Shown: positions 13,537 through 20,205 of the stretch, piece after piece | How positions within the stretch are numbered: position 1 is the stretch's first letter | Layout: each line of letters starts with the position of its first letter | The notes under the pieces: generated by a model | Seen by the model: the letters and a program-made list of their open reading frames with translations, nothing else | What the model was told of the DNA's origin: nothing | Databases searched by the model: none | IMG/VR virus record: IMGVR_UViG_3300021142_000188 | Span: 1-23,016 of that record | Origin: a virus | Length of the DNA: 23,016 nucleotides | Direction: 5' to 3' (one strand) | Position numbers and translations under genes: made by a program

Positions 13537-15420
13537 TTAAATCTCGCAAGATCCCGCAGAGCATGCTAACTGCTGCGCGCCTTCGACGTTGTCTGTGTTT
13601 TCTTTGAACTCTTCCCAGTTGATTTGGGGGAGACTGGCTTTGAGCTCTTTGTAGACTTCTTTGGTGCACTCTTCGTACGGGGCTTGGCGGTACGTTCCGC
13701 CATCGTACGGGAGGTAGGAAACTCCGCTAATTTCGTCAAAGTTTTTCCATGTCCACGCTCCAACTTCTGGCCAGTCTTTTTCTTCAACGGAAATGGTAAC
13801 CGAGGGTTTGTGTTCACACCAGTGTCTTTGGTACGTGAGCCAGAGTTCAAGGTGTGAAATAGGCGTGACATCGCTTCTTGTAATGCCTGCTGGCGCTTTA
13901 ATAGGGAACGAAAAAACGACGGTTTGGTCGGGCTTGTAGACGCATGCTTCATTTGGGATTCCTTGTTCAATTAAGAATTGGGTGAGAGGGTCTTTCTTAT
14001 CTCCCCTAACTCTTCGTATGTAGTATTTAGCGTGTCGAGGGTGGATTCCAGAAGCACTATCAACGAGCTGGCTGACGGTTCCACTGGGCTTGACGCAAGT
14101 AATTGCAGCACTCTTAGGTATTCCAAGCAACTCTGCAAACTCCTCATTGGCTCGTCTAGCCTCCTCTCGAAGCTCTGTAAGTAAACCATTTAGTTTTTCT
14201 CCTTGAGTTGTTAGTAACGGGTTGTCATAAATTCCTGTAAGGGACACACCGAGTAATCTTTCTTCTTCCGTATTTCTCTGCCACACCCTACGCAGATAAG
14301 GGAACTTGGTAAAAGTTGCTTGTATTGTTCCGAGTATAGCGGCAAGGCGTACTTTAGACAAAAGGGTTTCTCTTGTGTCGTCATGGCGCACTACACATTC
14401 ACTAAGATTGCAAAATTGGTATGGTCGGAGAATGATTTCACTGCACGGATTTGTTCCCCATTCAAAATTTGGATCTCGATGCCCGTATTTTTCAACCGTC
14501 TTTTTAGCAGCCTCCCGATTAAAAATGCCTCGTTCACCGGAATGGGAGTTGTAAAGTGATAGCCATTCTTCCATGAACTTTCCGACAGTAGGTGTTTCGT
14601 TATACACCGCACTGTTGTTCGCAAGAGCGCGGTGTGGCGCTGTGTCCCACCATGGTCCAGCTTTTGCATGTCGAATCCTTTCATCATCCAGATCGGAAAG
14701 TGAAATCATAGCAGAGCGACGTACACCACCCACTACAACTACCTCACCAATTTTACACATCAAGTCATGACACTCTAATGAGTTTAATCGGCGACCTTTT
14801 GCATGTTTAAAAGTATTAACCGTAAACTTAAATAAGTCAACTAGTGGTTCCGGCCCGGAAGCTCTTCCACCAAAAGTTTTGAGTCGTGTTCCGGCTGGGC
14901 GTACGTTGGAAACGTCCCAACGTGGAATTTCTCCTGCCCAGAGGTGGGCGAGGAGTAAACGCAATGACTTTGCCCAACCTTCTTTGGAGTCGTGGACTGC
15001 GATGGTGTGCTCGGAATCAAACAAGTTTTCTGGCACTTCTGGCAAGTTGTTAATGTACTTGGATTCAACTGAGAATCCAACACCAGTTCCGCAAAGCAAA
15101 ATGAACATTGCTTCGTCAAAGGATTTGGGGTCATCCACTGGGAGATACGAGCAATTATAGACGCAAGTATTGTCACGATCGGCACTCTTTCCTGCTGTCA
15201 TCATGGCGCGCATGGACGGCATTAAATCTAGATTATAAATGGCACTACGAATTTCGGTTTTTAATTCTGTGTTTTGTGTGATTGCTGGTGTACGGCTAAA
15301 AATATAATCGACATAACGGTCAACTGTTTCGCCCCAATTTTCACGACGGCTCTTATCGTCTTGGTAACGGGCGTAACGGCTTGCTGCTATATATTCCATG
15401 TATTGATCCATCTTAACCAT
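13537..15420 (-). CDS. nrdJ: Adenosylcobalamin-dependent (class II) ribonucleotide reductase
   Basis: Reduces ribonucleotides to deoxyribonucleotides for phage DNA synthesis, using B12 to form the radical. Seen directly: the first active-site Cys region (NTCVYNC, residues 84-90), FGGRASGPEPL (183-193), the catalytic NPCSEI with N324, C326 and E328, the KPSGTVSQLVDSASGIHP segment, and a C-terminal CSAGSC (C620/C625) redox pair with the CxxxxC spacing of the Lactobacillus leichmannii monomeric enzyme. At 627 residues it is about 100 shorter than that enzyme. The start at 15420 has GGAG 7 bp upstream and overlaps the endonuclease gene by 8 bp; M4 is an alternative. It follows a GIY-YIG gene and precedes the polymerase, so it supplies dNTPs for the same replication module. 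Confidence 0.95.
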   Translation of the reverse strand: MVKMDQYMEYIAASRYARYQDDKSRRENWGETVDRYVDYIFSRTPAITQNTELKTEIRSAIYNLDLMPSMRAMMTAGKSADRDNTCVYNCSYLPVDDPKSFDEAMFILLCGTGVGFSVESKYINNLPEVPENLFDSEHTIAVHDSKEGWAKSLRLLLAHLWAGEIPRWDVSNVRPAGTRLKTFGGRASGPEPLVDLFKFTVNTFKHAKGRRLNSLECHDLMCKIGEVVVVGGVRRSAMISLSDLDDERIRHAKAGPWWDTAPHRALANNSAVYNETPTVGKFMEEWLSLYNSHSGERGIFNREAAKKTVEKYGHRDPNFEWGTNPCSEIILRPYQFCNLSECVVRHDDTRETLLSKVRLAAILGTIQATFTKFPYLRRVWQRNTEEERLLGVSLTGIYDNPLLTTQGEKLNGLLTELREEARRANEEFAELLGIPKSAAITCVKPSGTVSQLVDSASGIHPRHAKYYIRRVRGDKKDPLTQFLIEQGIPNEACVYKPDQTVVFSFPIKAPAGITRSDVTPISHLELWLTYQRHWCEHKPSVTISVEEKDWPEVGAWTWKNFDEISGVSYLPYDGGTYRQAPYEECTKEVYKELKASLPQINWEEFKENTDNVEGAQQLACSAGSCEI

Positions 15421-15838
15421 TGTTTAATCTCCAAATTGTCATTGCGTTTTTCTTTTTATCTCCACCTAATAAAAAGGCGGTGTTTTGTGGACCATATCCC
15501 ATTTTTGCCAATGCTTTAATCATTGTTACAACTTCATCAGCAAATTTTGATGGATACTTCCAATCGGGATTACTTAAATTATTAAACCTTGGTTTGAACT
15601 TTTCAATCTTAGTTAATTCTAAACTTAATGCAGCTTCTTTGCTTAAGCCGTTTGCCATTATGCTTACAACATCTTGCATTGTATGGCCTAACGCAAATAA
15701 TTCATTCAATCTTTCTTGGTGATTTTTCTTTCTGTTAGAGCCTCGGCATAACCAAGCTCTTTCGTAACTTCCCATTCCGATGTAAAGCAATTCACCGGTT
15801 TCGGGATCTATGTGCTGGTACACGTAATATTGATCCAT
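15413..15838 (-). CDS. GIY-YIG endonuclease (homing type)
   Basis: The N-terminus reads YYVYQHIDPETGELLYIGMG (residues 4-23), the two strands of the GIY-YIG fold with YVY and YIG motifs. R27 follows at the expected distance, and a Glu lies in ALSLELTKIEKFKPRFN, the usual metal-ligand region. The last ~50 residues are basic with a likely helix-turn-helix (MIKALAKMGYGPQNTAFLLG), a DNA-binding tail as in free-standing homing endonucleases. It overlaps the start of nrdJ; ribonucleotide reductase genes are classic homing targets in phages. No intron is seen in nrdJ, so it would act as a free-standing (intronless) element. It follows a terminator, and its promoter is not evident. Confidence 0.85.
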   Translation of the reverse strand: MDQYYVYQHIDPETGELLYIGMGSYERAWLCRGSNRKKNHQERLNELFALGHTMQDVVSIMANGLSKEAALSLELTKIEKFKPRFNNLSNPDWKYPSKFADEVVTMIKALAKMGYGPQNTAFLLGGDKKKNAMTIWRLNNG

Positions 15839-15874
15839 GGTTTCTTTTATTGTTATATGGTTGGTCTAAAGGGC

Positions 15875-15904
15875 AAAAAGGGGCGACCAGTTTCTAGCCG
15901 CCCC
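15875..15904 (-). terminator. Rho-independent terminator after the DUF2815 gene
   Basis: On the minus strand GGGGCGGC pairs with GTCGCCCC (one G-U pair) around a 9-nt loop and is followed by TTTTTG. It lies 23 bp after the stop of the ssDNA-binding protein gene and before the endonuclease. Confidence 0.8.
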
Positions 15905-15926
15905 GCCCACTACTTGGGTACTACTA

Positions 15927-16439
15927 TTAATCGAATACTGCTGCGGATACTACAGCACCACCGAGTTTTTGGCCATCTTCTAACTTCTTAACAGCGTTCA
16001 AACCAAAAGCGATACCGCGTGTTCCATTGATATCGTATGGATACATTGTGATAGAAGCTTTTCCATAACAACCGCTATAAAAATCAGCCTTATCTAAAAT
16101 GGCATTTGAATTTTCATCAAAGATGCCTGGCTTTTCGCTACCGCTAGCATTAAAGAAATAGTGACCAGCATACACTGCGTCATCTTTCTCAGCATCACCA
16201 TCACGCAAACCACCTTTAAGGTTCTTTGGAATAGCGCCCCCAAAATAACCGACGTTTGCTTGTTTTGTTTCTTCAAATGCCTTATTAAAAGCAGCAACTC
16301 CTTCTTTGTCTGTCTTTGGGATCAGAATAGAAGCGGAGTACTTCATAGAGCCGTTCAGTGTCTCAGCTGGTTCAAATACATGAACAAAAGAGAAACGTAC
16401 CTTACCGGTTACAAACTGCACTTTAGTTGATTTAGCCAT
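15927..16439 (-). CDS. DUF2815-family single-stranded DNA-binding protein
   Basis: A 170-residue protein that coats single-stranded DNA during phage replication. It shows the family layout: KVQFVTGKVRFSFVHVFEP (first strands), SASILIPKTDKEGVAAFNKA (residues 35-54), LRDGDAEKDDAVYAGHYFFN near 80-95, and the C-terminal DINGTRGIAFGLNAVKKLEDG. DUF2815 proteins sit next to DUF2800 nucleases and PolA in many phages, as here. AAGGT lies before the ATG in the leader AAAAAGGTAAAAATT, which is shared with the DUF2800 gene. It has its own promoter-like motif (16495-16516) and its own terminator, consistent with high expression as a stand-alone transcript. Confidence 0.88.
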   Translation of the reverse strand: MAKSTKVQFVTGKVRFSFVHVFEPAETLNGSMKYSASILIPKTDKEGVAAFNKAFEETKQANVGYFGGAIPKNLKGGLRDGDAEKDDAVYAGHYFFNASGSEKPGIFDENSNAILDKADFYSGCYGKASITMYPYDINGTRGIAFGLNAVKKLEDGQKLGGAVVSAAVFD

Positions 16440-16494
16440 AATTTTTACCTTTTTACCTTTTTAAGTGACGCGGACTTTAGGGGCCACATCGTTA

Positions 16495-16516
16495 CCCTTA
16501 CAACTACTAATGCAAA
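16495..16516 (-). promoter_or_regulatory. Putative phage promoter, copy 3
   Basis: The minus strand reads TTTGCATTAGTA then GTTGTAAGGG, in the gap between the 85-aa gene and the ssDNA-binding protein gene, 65 bp before its ATG. GG follows the 12-mer at the same spacing as in other copies. Confidence 0.7.
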
Positions 16517-16550
16517 AATTCTACTACAAATATTTCACAATGTGAGATAG

Positions 16551-16808
16551 TTAGGCGTCGTACAAAATACCTAGTTTAGACAGCGCCTGCTTCATGGCCA
16601 GAGCGCTAACAAAATCAGATAGGTATTCTACCTCATGTAACAACTCTGGTTCTTCGGCAATTAAATCTAGTATCTCTTCAATTGATTCTCTGATTTGCTG
16701 GACGCCTTCTCGGTACTTACTGCCCGGCAAGCCATCAAAATCCTTGGCATACTTGTCAATCAGTATATCCGGGATATCAAATTTTGAATCAAAATATTCT
16801 ATGATCAT
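16551..16808 (-). CDS. Small acidic hypothetical protein (85 aa)
   Basis: The ATG overlaps the stop of the upstream 47-aa membrane ORF (AAATGATCATAG). The product is acidic and helical (REGVQQIRESIEEILDLIAE, then ELLHEVEYLSDFVSALAMKQ), with no Cys and no membrane segment. I do not recognise a family. It is the last gene of the unit beginning with the DUF2800 nuclease, before the promoter of the ssDNA-binding protein. Confidence 0.75.
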   Translation of the reverse strand: MIIEYFDSKFDIPDILIDKYAKDFDGLPGSKYREGVQQIRESIEEILDLIAEEPELLHEVEYLSDFVSALAMKQALSKLGILYDA

Positions 16809-16948
16809 TTAGCTACCAAATATAGACCTACGTTTCCTAAACAATATCCTAAAAAAGATATCCCTATACCTAATTGCCCTTTCCTAAACGAATCTATGGC
16901 AATTATAAAATAAACCACTCCGACTCCAGCTATTAAAATTGCGTTCAT
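16805..16948 (-). CDS. Two-span membrane microprotein (47 aa)
   Basis: Too short to be called by default. Reads MNAILIAGVGVVYFIIAIDS, then FRKGQLGIGISFLGYC and LGNVGLYLVAK. Two hydrophobic spans (residues ~3-18 and ~26-45) are joined by a basic loop (FRKGQ), predicting a hairpin with the loop in the cytoplasm. It overlaps both neighbours by ATGA, with the nuclease gene upstream and the 85-aa gene downstream, which argues for translation. The function is unknown. Confidence 0.65.
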   Translation of the reverse strand: MNAILIAGVGVVYFIIAIDSFRKGQLGIGISFLGYCLGNVGLYLVAK

Positions 16949-18069
16949 TCAAAATCTGCCTTTAAGTCTTTGGCTTTTACCAATTTGGGTTGGCCCTCTG
17001 GGCGCATCACCAAATCACCTAACCATGCAGCCACTTGTTTGTTCATCTTTTCCAATGACGCTAATGATTTGAGTTTGCGGGGTTCCCAAATCGCTTCATC
17101 AGGTAATCCTTTTTCTTTCAATACGTTAGCAGCCAGTCCTTGATCGGCAATGCGGCGGTGTGTCACACTGGTGGATAGCTTGTATCCCGGAGGAATTACG
17201 TTCTCACTGATTGCTTTGTTCAGCGCATACTCTTCGACGTCATTGACCCATGTGCGCAGGTTTTGTGCCTTACCAAGAACCATTGACATCTCATCTTCCG
17301 AGAGCAATGGTGGGTCGCGGAATTCTAATTTGGAGAGTTCTGTTTGGAAGTCCGATCGGGCGCGGCATTGTGCTTTTGCTTTACAGAACTGGCACCACTC
17401 ACCCGGAAGGAATTCTCCGGAACCGCTCCAGGCTTTCTTGGCTTTGGGTTTGACGAAGTAATTTGCCCAATCGACCAGTTTTGCGATGGTCGTGCCGTCA
17501 GTTGATATGCTGTCCAAGCGAGGCTGGTGGATCGTGTAGCTAACTTCTTTGATGTTCGGAAAATCTTCTTTAAATTTTGAATATGCACCAAGAGAATATA
17601 GTCGTAGCTGTGTATTGTCGAGTGCTGATACTGGCACACCCTTACCGAATTTGAGATCAATGACTCGAATGGCATGCTCAGAAAGAATGACCACATCCGC
17701 TGTGCCAAAACCGTCGGGAACCCAATCACTAAAATCAACTCGCTGCTCAAATAGCGGAGTGTCGCCCTCACCGATTTGAGAACGGACATATAGTACGTAA
17801 TTGTCGACGTTTGCTTCGAAGTCTTCATTGTAGTACGGCGTGTTTTTGATGATCTCGTATTCACGTTCAAACTCCTCAATTCCAATCTGATTGTAGTAAT
17901 GCCTTAATTTTATTTCGCCCAATGTGTGGGCCATTGTTCCTTCTTGGCTGAAGTCAAAAGCCCCGGGCTTGCGTTTCTGATCGGGAAGGGTGCTTTCAAG
18001 GCGAGCTGAAGGCGTGCATGATAACCATCTTTTTGAACCGGACGCCGAGAGTAATGCGTGAGCAGTCAT
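16945..18069 (-). CDS. DUF2800 Cas4/AddB-like PD-(D/E)XK nuclease
   Basis: A 374-residue exonuclease-type protein of phage replication/recombination modules. The nuclease core shows GTADVV (D125), IDLKFGKG (D138, K140) and QLRLYSLGA (Q154), matching PD-(D/E)XK motifs II, III and IV. Four cysteines placed as in iron-sulfur nucleases of the Cas4/AddB group are present: C18, C226, C229 and C235 (EWCQFCKAKAQC). It therefore probably carries a 4Fe-4S cluster and resects DNA ends, working with the DUF2815 ssDNA-binding protein and PolA encoded downstream. AAGGT precedes the ATG. A promoter-like motif lies 26 bp upstream, right after a terminator. The stop overlaps the 47-aa membrane ORF. Confidence 0.9.
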   Translation of the reverse strand: MTAHALLSASGSKRWLSCTPSARLESTLPDQKRKPGAFDFSQEGTMAHTLGEIKLRHYYNQIGIEEFEREYEIIKNTPYYNEDFEANVDNYVLYVRSQIGEGDTPLFEQRVDFSDWVPDGFGTADVVILSEHAIRVIDLKFGKGVPVSALDNTQLRLYSLGAYSKFKEDFPNIKEVSYTIHQPRLDSISTDGTTIAKLVDWANYFVKPKAKKAWSGSGEFLPGEWCQFCKAKAQCRARSDFQTELSKLEFRDPPLLSEDEMSMVLGKAQNLRTWVNDVEEYALNKAISENVIPPGYKLSTSVTHRRIADQGLAANVLKEKGLPDEAIWEPRKLKSLASLEKMNKQVAAWLGDLVMRPEGQPKLVKAKDLKADFE

Positions 18070-18094
18070 ATTTTTACCTTTTTAAGAATTTTTA

Positions 18095-18114
18095 CCTACA
18101 TCTACTAATGCAAA
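18095..18114 (-). promoter_or_regulatory. Putative phage promoter, copy 2
   Basis: The minus strand reads TTTGCATTAGTA then GATGTAGG. Its first T residues are the T tract of the terminator at 18113-18141, so a terminator and a promoter are fused back to back. The predicted RNA would have a ~27-nt leader before the DUF2800 ATG. Confidence 0.72.
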
Positions 18115-18141
18115 AAAGGGAGCCTTTTGAGCTCCCTTTTT
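18113..18141 (-). terminator. Strong rho-independent terminator after the TerS-like gene
   Basis: A perfect 11-bp stem including A/T flanks: on the minus strand AAAAAGGGAGC, a 7-nt loop, then GCTCCCTTTTT. It lies 24 bp after the stop of the TerS-like gene. The hairpin is symmetrical, so it could stop both strands. Confidence 0.9.
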
Positions 18142-18164
18142 GTAAAAAAGTGAAAAATAAATAA

Positions 18165-18560
18165 TTAGGATTTAAGGGCGGAAATCAAACTCGCTATTTC
18201 TTTGTTGAAATCCACCGTAATTTCTTGCTTAACATCTTGTTTAATATCCATTCTTTCGCGGTAGTCTTCTGGATATTGTCCACGAAGCGCAATTTCTGCG
18301 ATGCGGGAATTGAATGCCTTGTTGTCGACATTCGAGATCATTAGGTTTTCCCAAAATGCTTGGCCATAAACTGTAGCCATATCAATCGTTTCCGCAAAGA
18401 ATGGGTCTTCCTTTTTGAGTCGAGCCGCTGTAGCTTTACTGATATTGATGGCTGCATACATAGCTTTTTGGGACGCGCCTTGTTTACCCAGTTCCAAAAT
18501 GGTATCCGCCATTTCCTGAGTAAAATAAATTTTGTTTGGGGGTGCTTTTTTAGCTGCCAC
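18165..18560 (-). CDS. Terminase small subunit-like protein
   Basis: Binds phage DNA to start packaging, if the assignment is right. I use the GTG at 18560 (AAGGTGG 4 bp upstream), giving 131 aa; an ATG at 18605 would overlap the upstream gene by 56 bp. The N-terminal half has a helix-turn-helix (MADTILELGKQGASQKAMYA, then ISKATAARLKKEDPFF), then a long helix (TIDMATVYGQAFWENLM), a NPKAF-like NVDNKAFNSRIAEIALRGQYP and a C-terminal KQEITVDFNKEIASLISALK. This order is that of phage TerS proteins. It is on the leftward arm, away from the virion genes, and no large terminase is in the window. A general HTH protein is the alternative. Confidence 0.7.
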   Translation of the reverse strand: MAAKKAPPNKIYFTQEMADTILELGKQGASQKAMYAAINISKATAARLKKEDPFFAETIDMATVYGQAFWENLMISNVDNKAFNSRIAEIALRGQYPEDYRERMDIKQDVKQEITVDFNKEIASLISALKS

Positions 18561-18816
18561 ACTTCCACCTTTTAAGAGATGCTGCTTTGCGTGTTGGTTT
18601 ACCATTCTCGTCCTTCATAGGACCTGGCATACCAGACATGCGTGCGCAGAATGATTTTTTACGAGGACCGCCCTCTGGTTGAGGGGCCTTTAGATGCGAG
18701 CCAGTAGCCGCATTATACTTAGCACGACCCTTGGCGGTAAGCCCAGCGCCCTTAGATACAGGCAGCTTCTCACCACGACCAATTGCAAGCGAGGGGCCAT
18801 TCTTTTTTGTTGCCAT
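18550..18816 (-). CDS. Conserved small basic phage protein (DUF6321-like)
   Basis: 88 residues, Gly/Lys/Pro-rich: SLAIGRGEKLPVSKGAGLTA, then KAPQPEGGPRKKSFCARMSG, MPGPMKDENGKPTRKAASLK and RWKC. I recognise this as a very widespread small phage protein of unknown function. Two Cys (in SFCARMSG and RWKC) could bind metal. The ATG overlaps the previous stop (TAATGG). Its own end overlaps the GTG start of the TerS-like gene, with which it is usually found. Confidence 0.8.
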   Translation of the reverse strand: MATKKNGPSLAIGRGEKLPVSKGAGLTAKGRAKYNAATGSHLKAPQPEGGPRKKSFCARMSGMPGPMKDENGKPTRKAASLKRWKCGS

Positions 18817-18965
18817 TATTTCTTTGCAGTCTTTGCTGATTGTTTGAATGCTTTGGCTGTAGGGGCGCCTTTGGCACCCGGTTTCCTCATTTTTTCTCCG
18901 CTACCAGCTTTAATGCGTTCTTGTTTAGCGTGGATGTTTGCGTACAAACCGGGTTTAGATGCCAT
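18816..18965 (-). CDS. Small conserved basic phage protein MASKPGLYANIHAK (49 aa)
   Basis: Reads MASKPGLYANIHAKQERIKA, then GSGEKMRKPGAKGAPTAKAF and KQSAKTAKK. This is a well-known small phage ORF (PGLYANIHAK... EKMRKPGAKGAP), often beside the DUF6321-like gene, with no known function. It is short but the family match is convincing. Its stop overlaps the next ATG as TAATGG, and the lysine-rich end (AAAGAAATAATGG) doubles as ribosome-binding region. Confidence 0.8.
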   Translation of the reverse strand: MASKPGLYANIHAKQERIKAGSGEKMRKPGAKGAPTAKAFKQSAKTAKK

Positions 18966-18974
18966 AATGCTCTC

Positions 18975-19235
18975 TTAGAATATTACTGAAACGCCAGATA
19001 ACTTCTTAGCTACGCTTGCTAGTTCTTTTGTTGTCTGACCGCTGATAAAGGTATTGATCTCAATCGCTTTATCGATGATCTCTTCTGTTGTTGGAAAAGA
19101 TGGCGCTAATTCTGCAGCCTCTTTTGTTGTCTTATTAAGCACTTCCCATGCAGCCATGTTGGCTTCATGTTGCTTAATCATGAGGTCTTTAGCGGCGTTA
19201 AAAATAGAAAAACGTAGTTCAAATGGTGAAACCAT
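18975..19235 (-). CDS. Small helical hypothetical protein (86 aa)
   Basis: The start at 19235 (MVSPFELRFSIFNAAKDLMI) has AGGAG 8 bp upstream (CAGGAGATTTATCATGG); longer frames reaching 19369 or 19409 lack support. The product is amphipathic and helical (IKQHEANMAAWEVLNKTTKE, then IIDKAIEINTFISGQTTKEL), resembling phasin-like or other helical bundle proteins, but I cannot name a family. It follows a 183-nt leader with a promoter motif at 19416-19436. Confidence 0.75.
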   Translation of the reverse strand: MVSPFELRFSIFNAAKDLMIKQHEANMAAWEVLNKTTKEAAELAPSFPTTEEIIDKAIEINTFISGQTTKELASVAKKLSGVSVIF

Positions 19236-19415
19236 GATAAATCTCCTGTGTGTAATGTGATGTGTGAAATGCCCGCATTTGGTGCAAAATCCTTGCTGTC
19301 TTGGGCGTTGCAAGAATCCCAGTCTTCTATGCAGGTGGACTGGGAACCTGTGACTTTCTTTACAGCCATGGTAGATAGCCGAGTATCCCCAGCCCAAGGG
19401 GAGCTTCACAGCTTG
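19236..19415 (-). promoter_or_regulatory. Structured leader RNA region before the 86-aa gene
   Basis: About 180 nt lie between the promoter-like motif and the ATG at 19235. It contains two hairpins: TCCCAGTC...GACTGGGA, an 8-bp perfect stem with 13-nt loop at 19317-19345, and TCCCC...GGGGA at 19386-19402. Two overlapping ORFs run through it (63 aa from 19369, and a frame open from a GTG at 19409, continuous with the 86-aa gene). Neither looks like a known protein, though the second contains CTKCGHFTHHITH. A long structured leader or a small leader peptide are both possible. Confidence 0.4.
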
Positions 19416-19436
19416 CCCTATATCTACTAATGCAAA
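19416..19436 (-). promoter_or_regulatory. Putative phage promoter, copy 4 (closest to T7-type layout)
   Basis: The minus strand reads TTTGCATTAGTA then GATATAGGG: 17 bp from the TTG to a GGG, with TATA just before it, the same geometry as TAATACGACTCACTATA-GGG of T7. It stands in the gap after the 76-aa gene. Confidence 0.72.
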
Positions 19437-19455
19437 GATCGCTGTAAATCCGCCC

Positions 19456-19686
19456 TTACATATCGTCAGGAACGATAATGGTCTTTTTAGGCTTGGACGG
19501 CGGGGTTTTATTCAGAGCGCTGTGTAGGTGTGGCATCATGTCATTGAGCATCATTTTGGCCATTGCGGCGGCCTTTTCCTGGTGCTCGATCTCCTGTTCG
19601 GCCGTGGTTCTTTTGGCCTTACGTTCAACTTCAGCTATGATGTCGCTGCTCACACCTGCTCGTTTAAGAAGCTGCTTCAGATTCAT
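19456..19686 (-). CDS. Small basic helical protein (76 aa)
   Basis: The start at 19686 (MNLKQLLKRAGVSSDIIAEV) lies inside the end of the upstream gene, 23 bp overlap, with AGAAGAGACTAAGA upstream. It is helical and charged, with Met-rich AAAMAKMMLNDMMPHLHS and a basic Pro/Lys tail (PPSKPKKTIIVPDDM). No family is recognised. The N-terminal helix could bind nucleic acid, but that is a guess. Confidence 0.65.
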   Translation of the reverse strand: MNLKQLLKRAGVSSDIIAEVERKAKRTTAEQEIEHQEKAAAMAKMMLNDMMPHLHSALNKTPPSKPKKTIIVPDDM

Positions 19687-19873
19687 TCTTAGTCTCTTCT
19701 GCCTGCAACGCATCAAACTGTGGAGTGCATTGTGCCTGGATGGCATTGATCAATCCAACAGCTTGAACAAATGGTAGGCTTCCCAAAATGTTCAAAATAG
19801 AATTTACTTCTTTAACGGTGAATTCCAATTTTAAAATTTTGTCATCCAATGGAGTGCTTACTGGTTCAGTCAT
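19664..19873 (-). CDS. Small conserved phage protein, KEVNSILNILGSLPF type (69 aa)
   Basis: Residues 15-50 (FTVKEVNSILNILGSLPFVQ, then AVGLINAIQAQ) follow a pattern I have met in many small phage proteins, with a helix, an LPF turn and a second helix. The function is unknown. The start overlaps the stop of the upstream gene (GAAATGACTG), and its Ser/Glu/Ala tail overlaps the next start. It belongs to a run of small coupled genes. Confidence 0.75.
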   Translation of the reverse strand: MTEPVSTPLDDKILKLEFTVKEVNSILNILGSLPFVQAVGLINAIQAQCTPQFDALQAEETKNESEAAS

Positions 19874-20205
19874 TTCTTTTTACTGCCTTTCTTTTTGGTT
19901 AAAATTTCAAATAATTTATTATCATCTGTATTTGGTACTGCTACTTCAGGTGAGTCACCAAACCGAGTTTTGGCAAAGTGACCATTTTTTAGCATCATTT
20001 CAAATCCATCCCATACGCGCTGAAAATTCATATCAGTGACATATTTGATACCATCTAAACGATTTGCTAATTCGTCTTCTTTAAACGGGCCTTGCGGACG
20101 ATCTAGATGTTGGCGAACTAACTCTTCAATCATCTCGACAACACCCCATGCTTTGATGATGTCTTGCTCTAATTCAAATCGGTCATATTCACAAAATAAT
20201 TTCAT
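19870..20205 (-). CDS. Hypothetical protein with lysine tail (111 aa)
   Basis: A mixed alpha/beta acidic protein: YDRFELEQDIIKAWGVVEMI near the N-terminus, then KYVTDMNFQRVWDGFEMMLK and FEILTKKKGSKKK at the end. No Cys cluster, membrane segment or known motif. Both ends overlap neighbours by ATGA. The final KKK codons (AAAAAGAAATGA) appear to double as the ribosome-binding region of the next gene, as also happens in the gene before it. Confidence 0.75.
   Translation of the reverse strand: MKLFCEYDRFELEQDIIKAWGVVEMIEELVRQHLDRPQGPFKEDELANRLDGIKYVTDMNFQRVWDGFEMMLKNGHFAKTRFGDSPEVAVPNTDDNKLFEILTKKKGSKKK

Noticed and set aside
13566-13970. 134-aa Ser/Lys/Thr-rich ORF overlapping nrdJ
   Set aside because: Same strand, different frame, inside the C-terminal part of a convincing NrdJ; its composition is a frame-shift artefact.
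17325-17885. 186-aa ORF overlapping the DUF2800 nuclease gene
   Set aside because: Alternate frame of a gene with intact nuclease and Cys motifs; no family features of its own.
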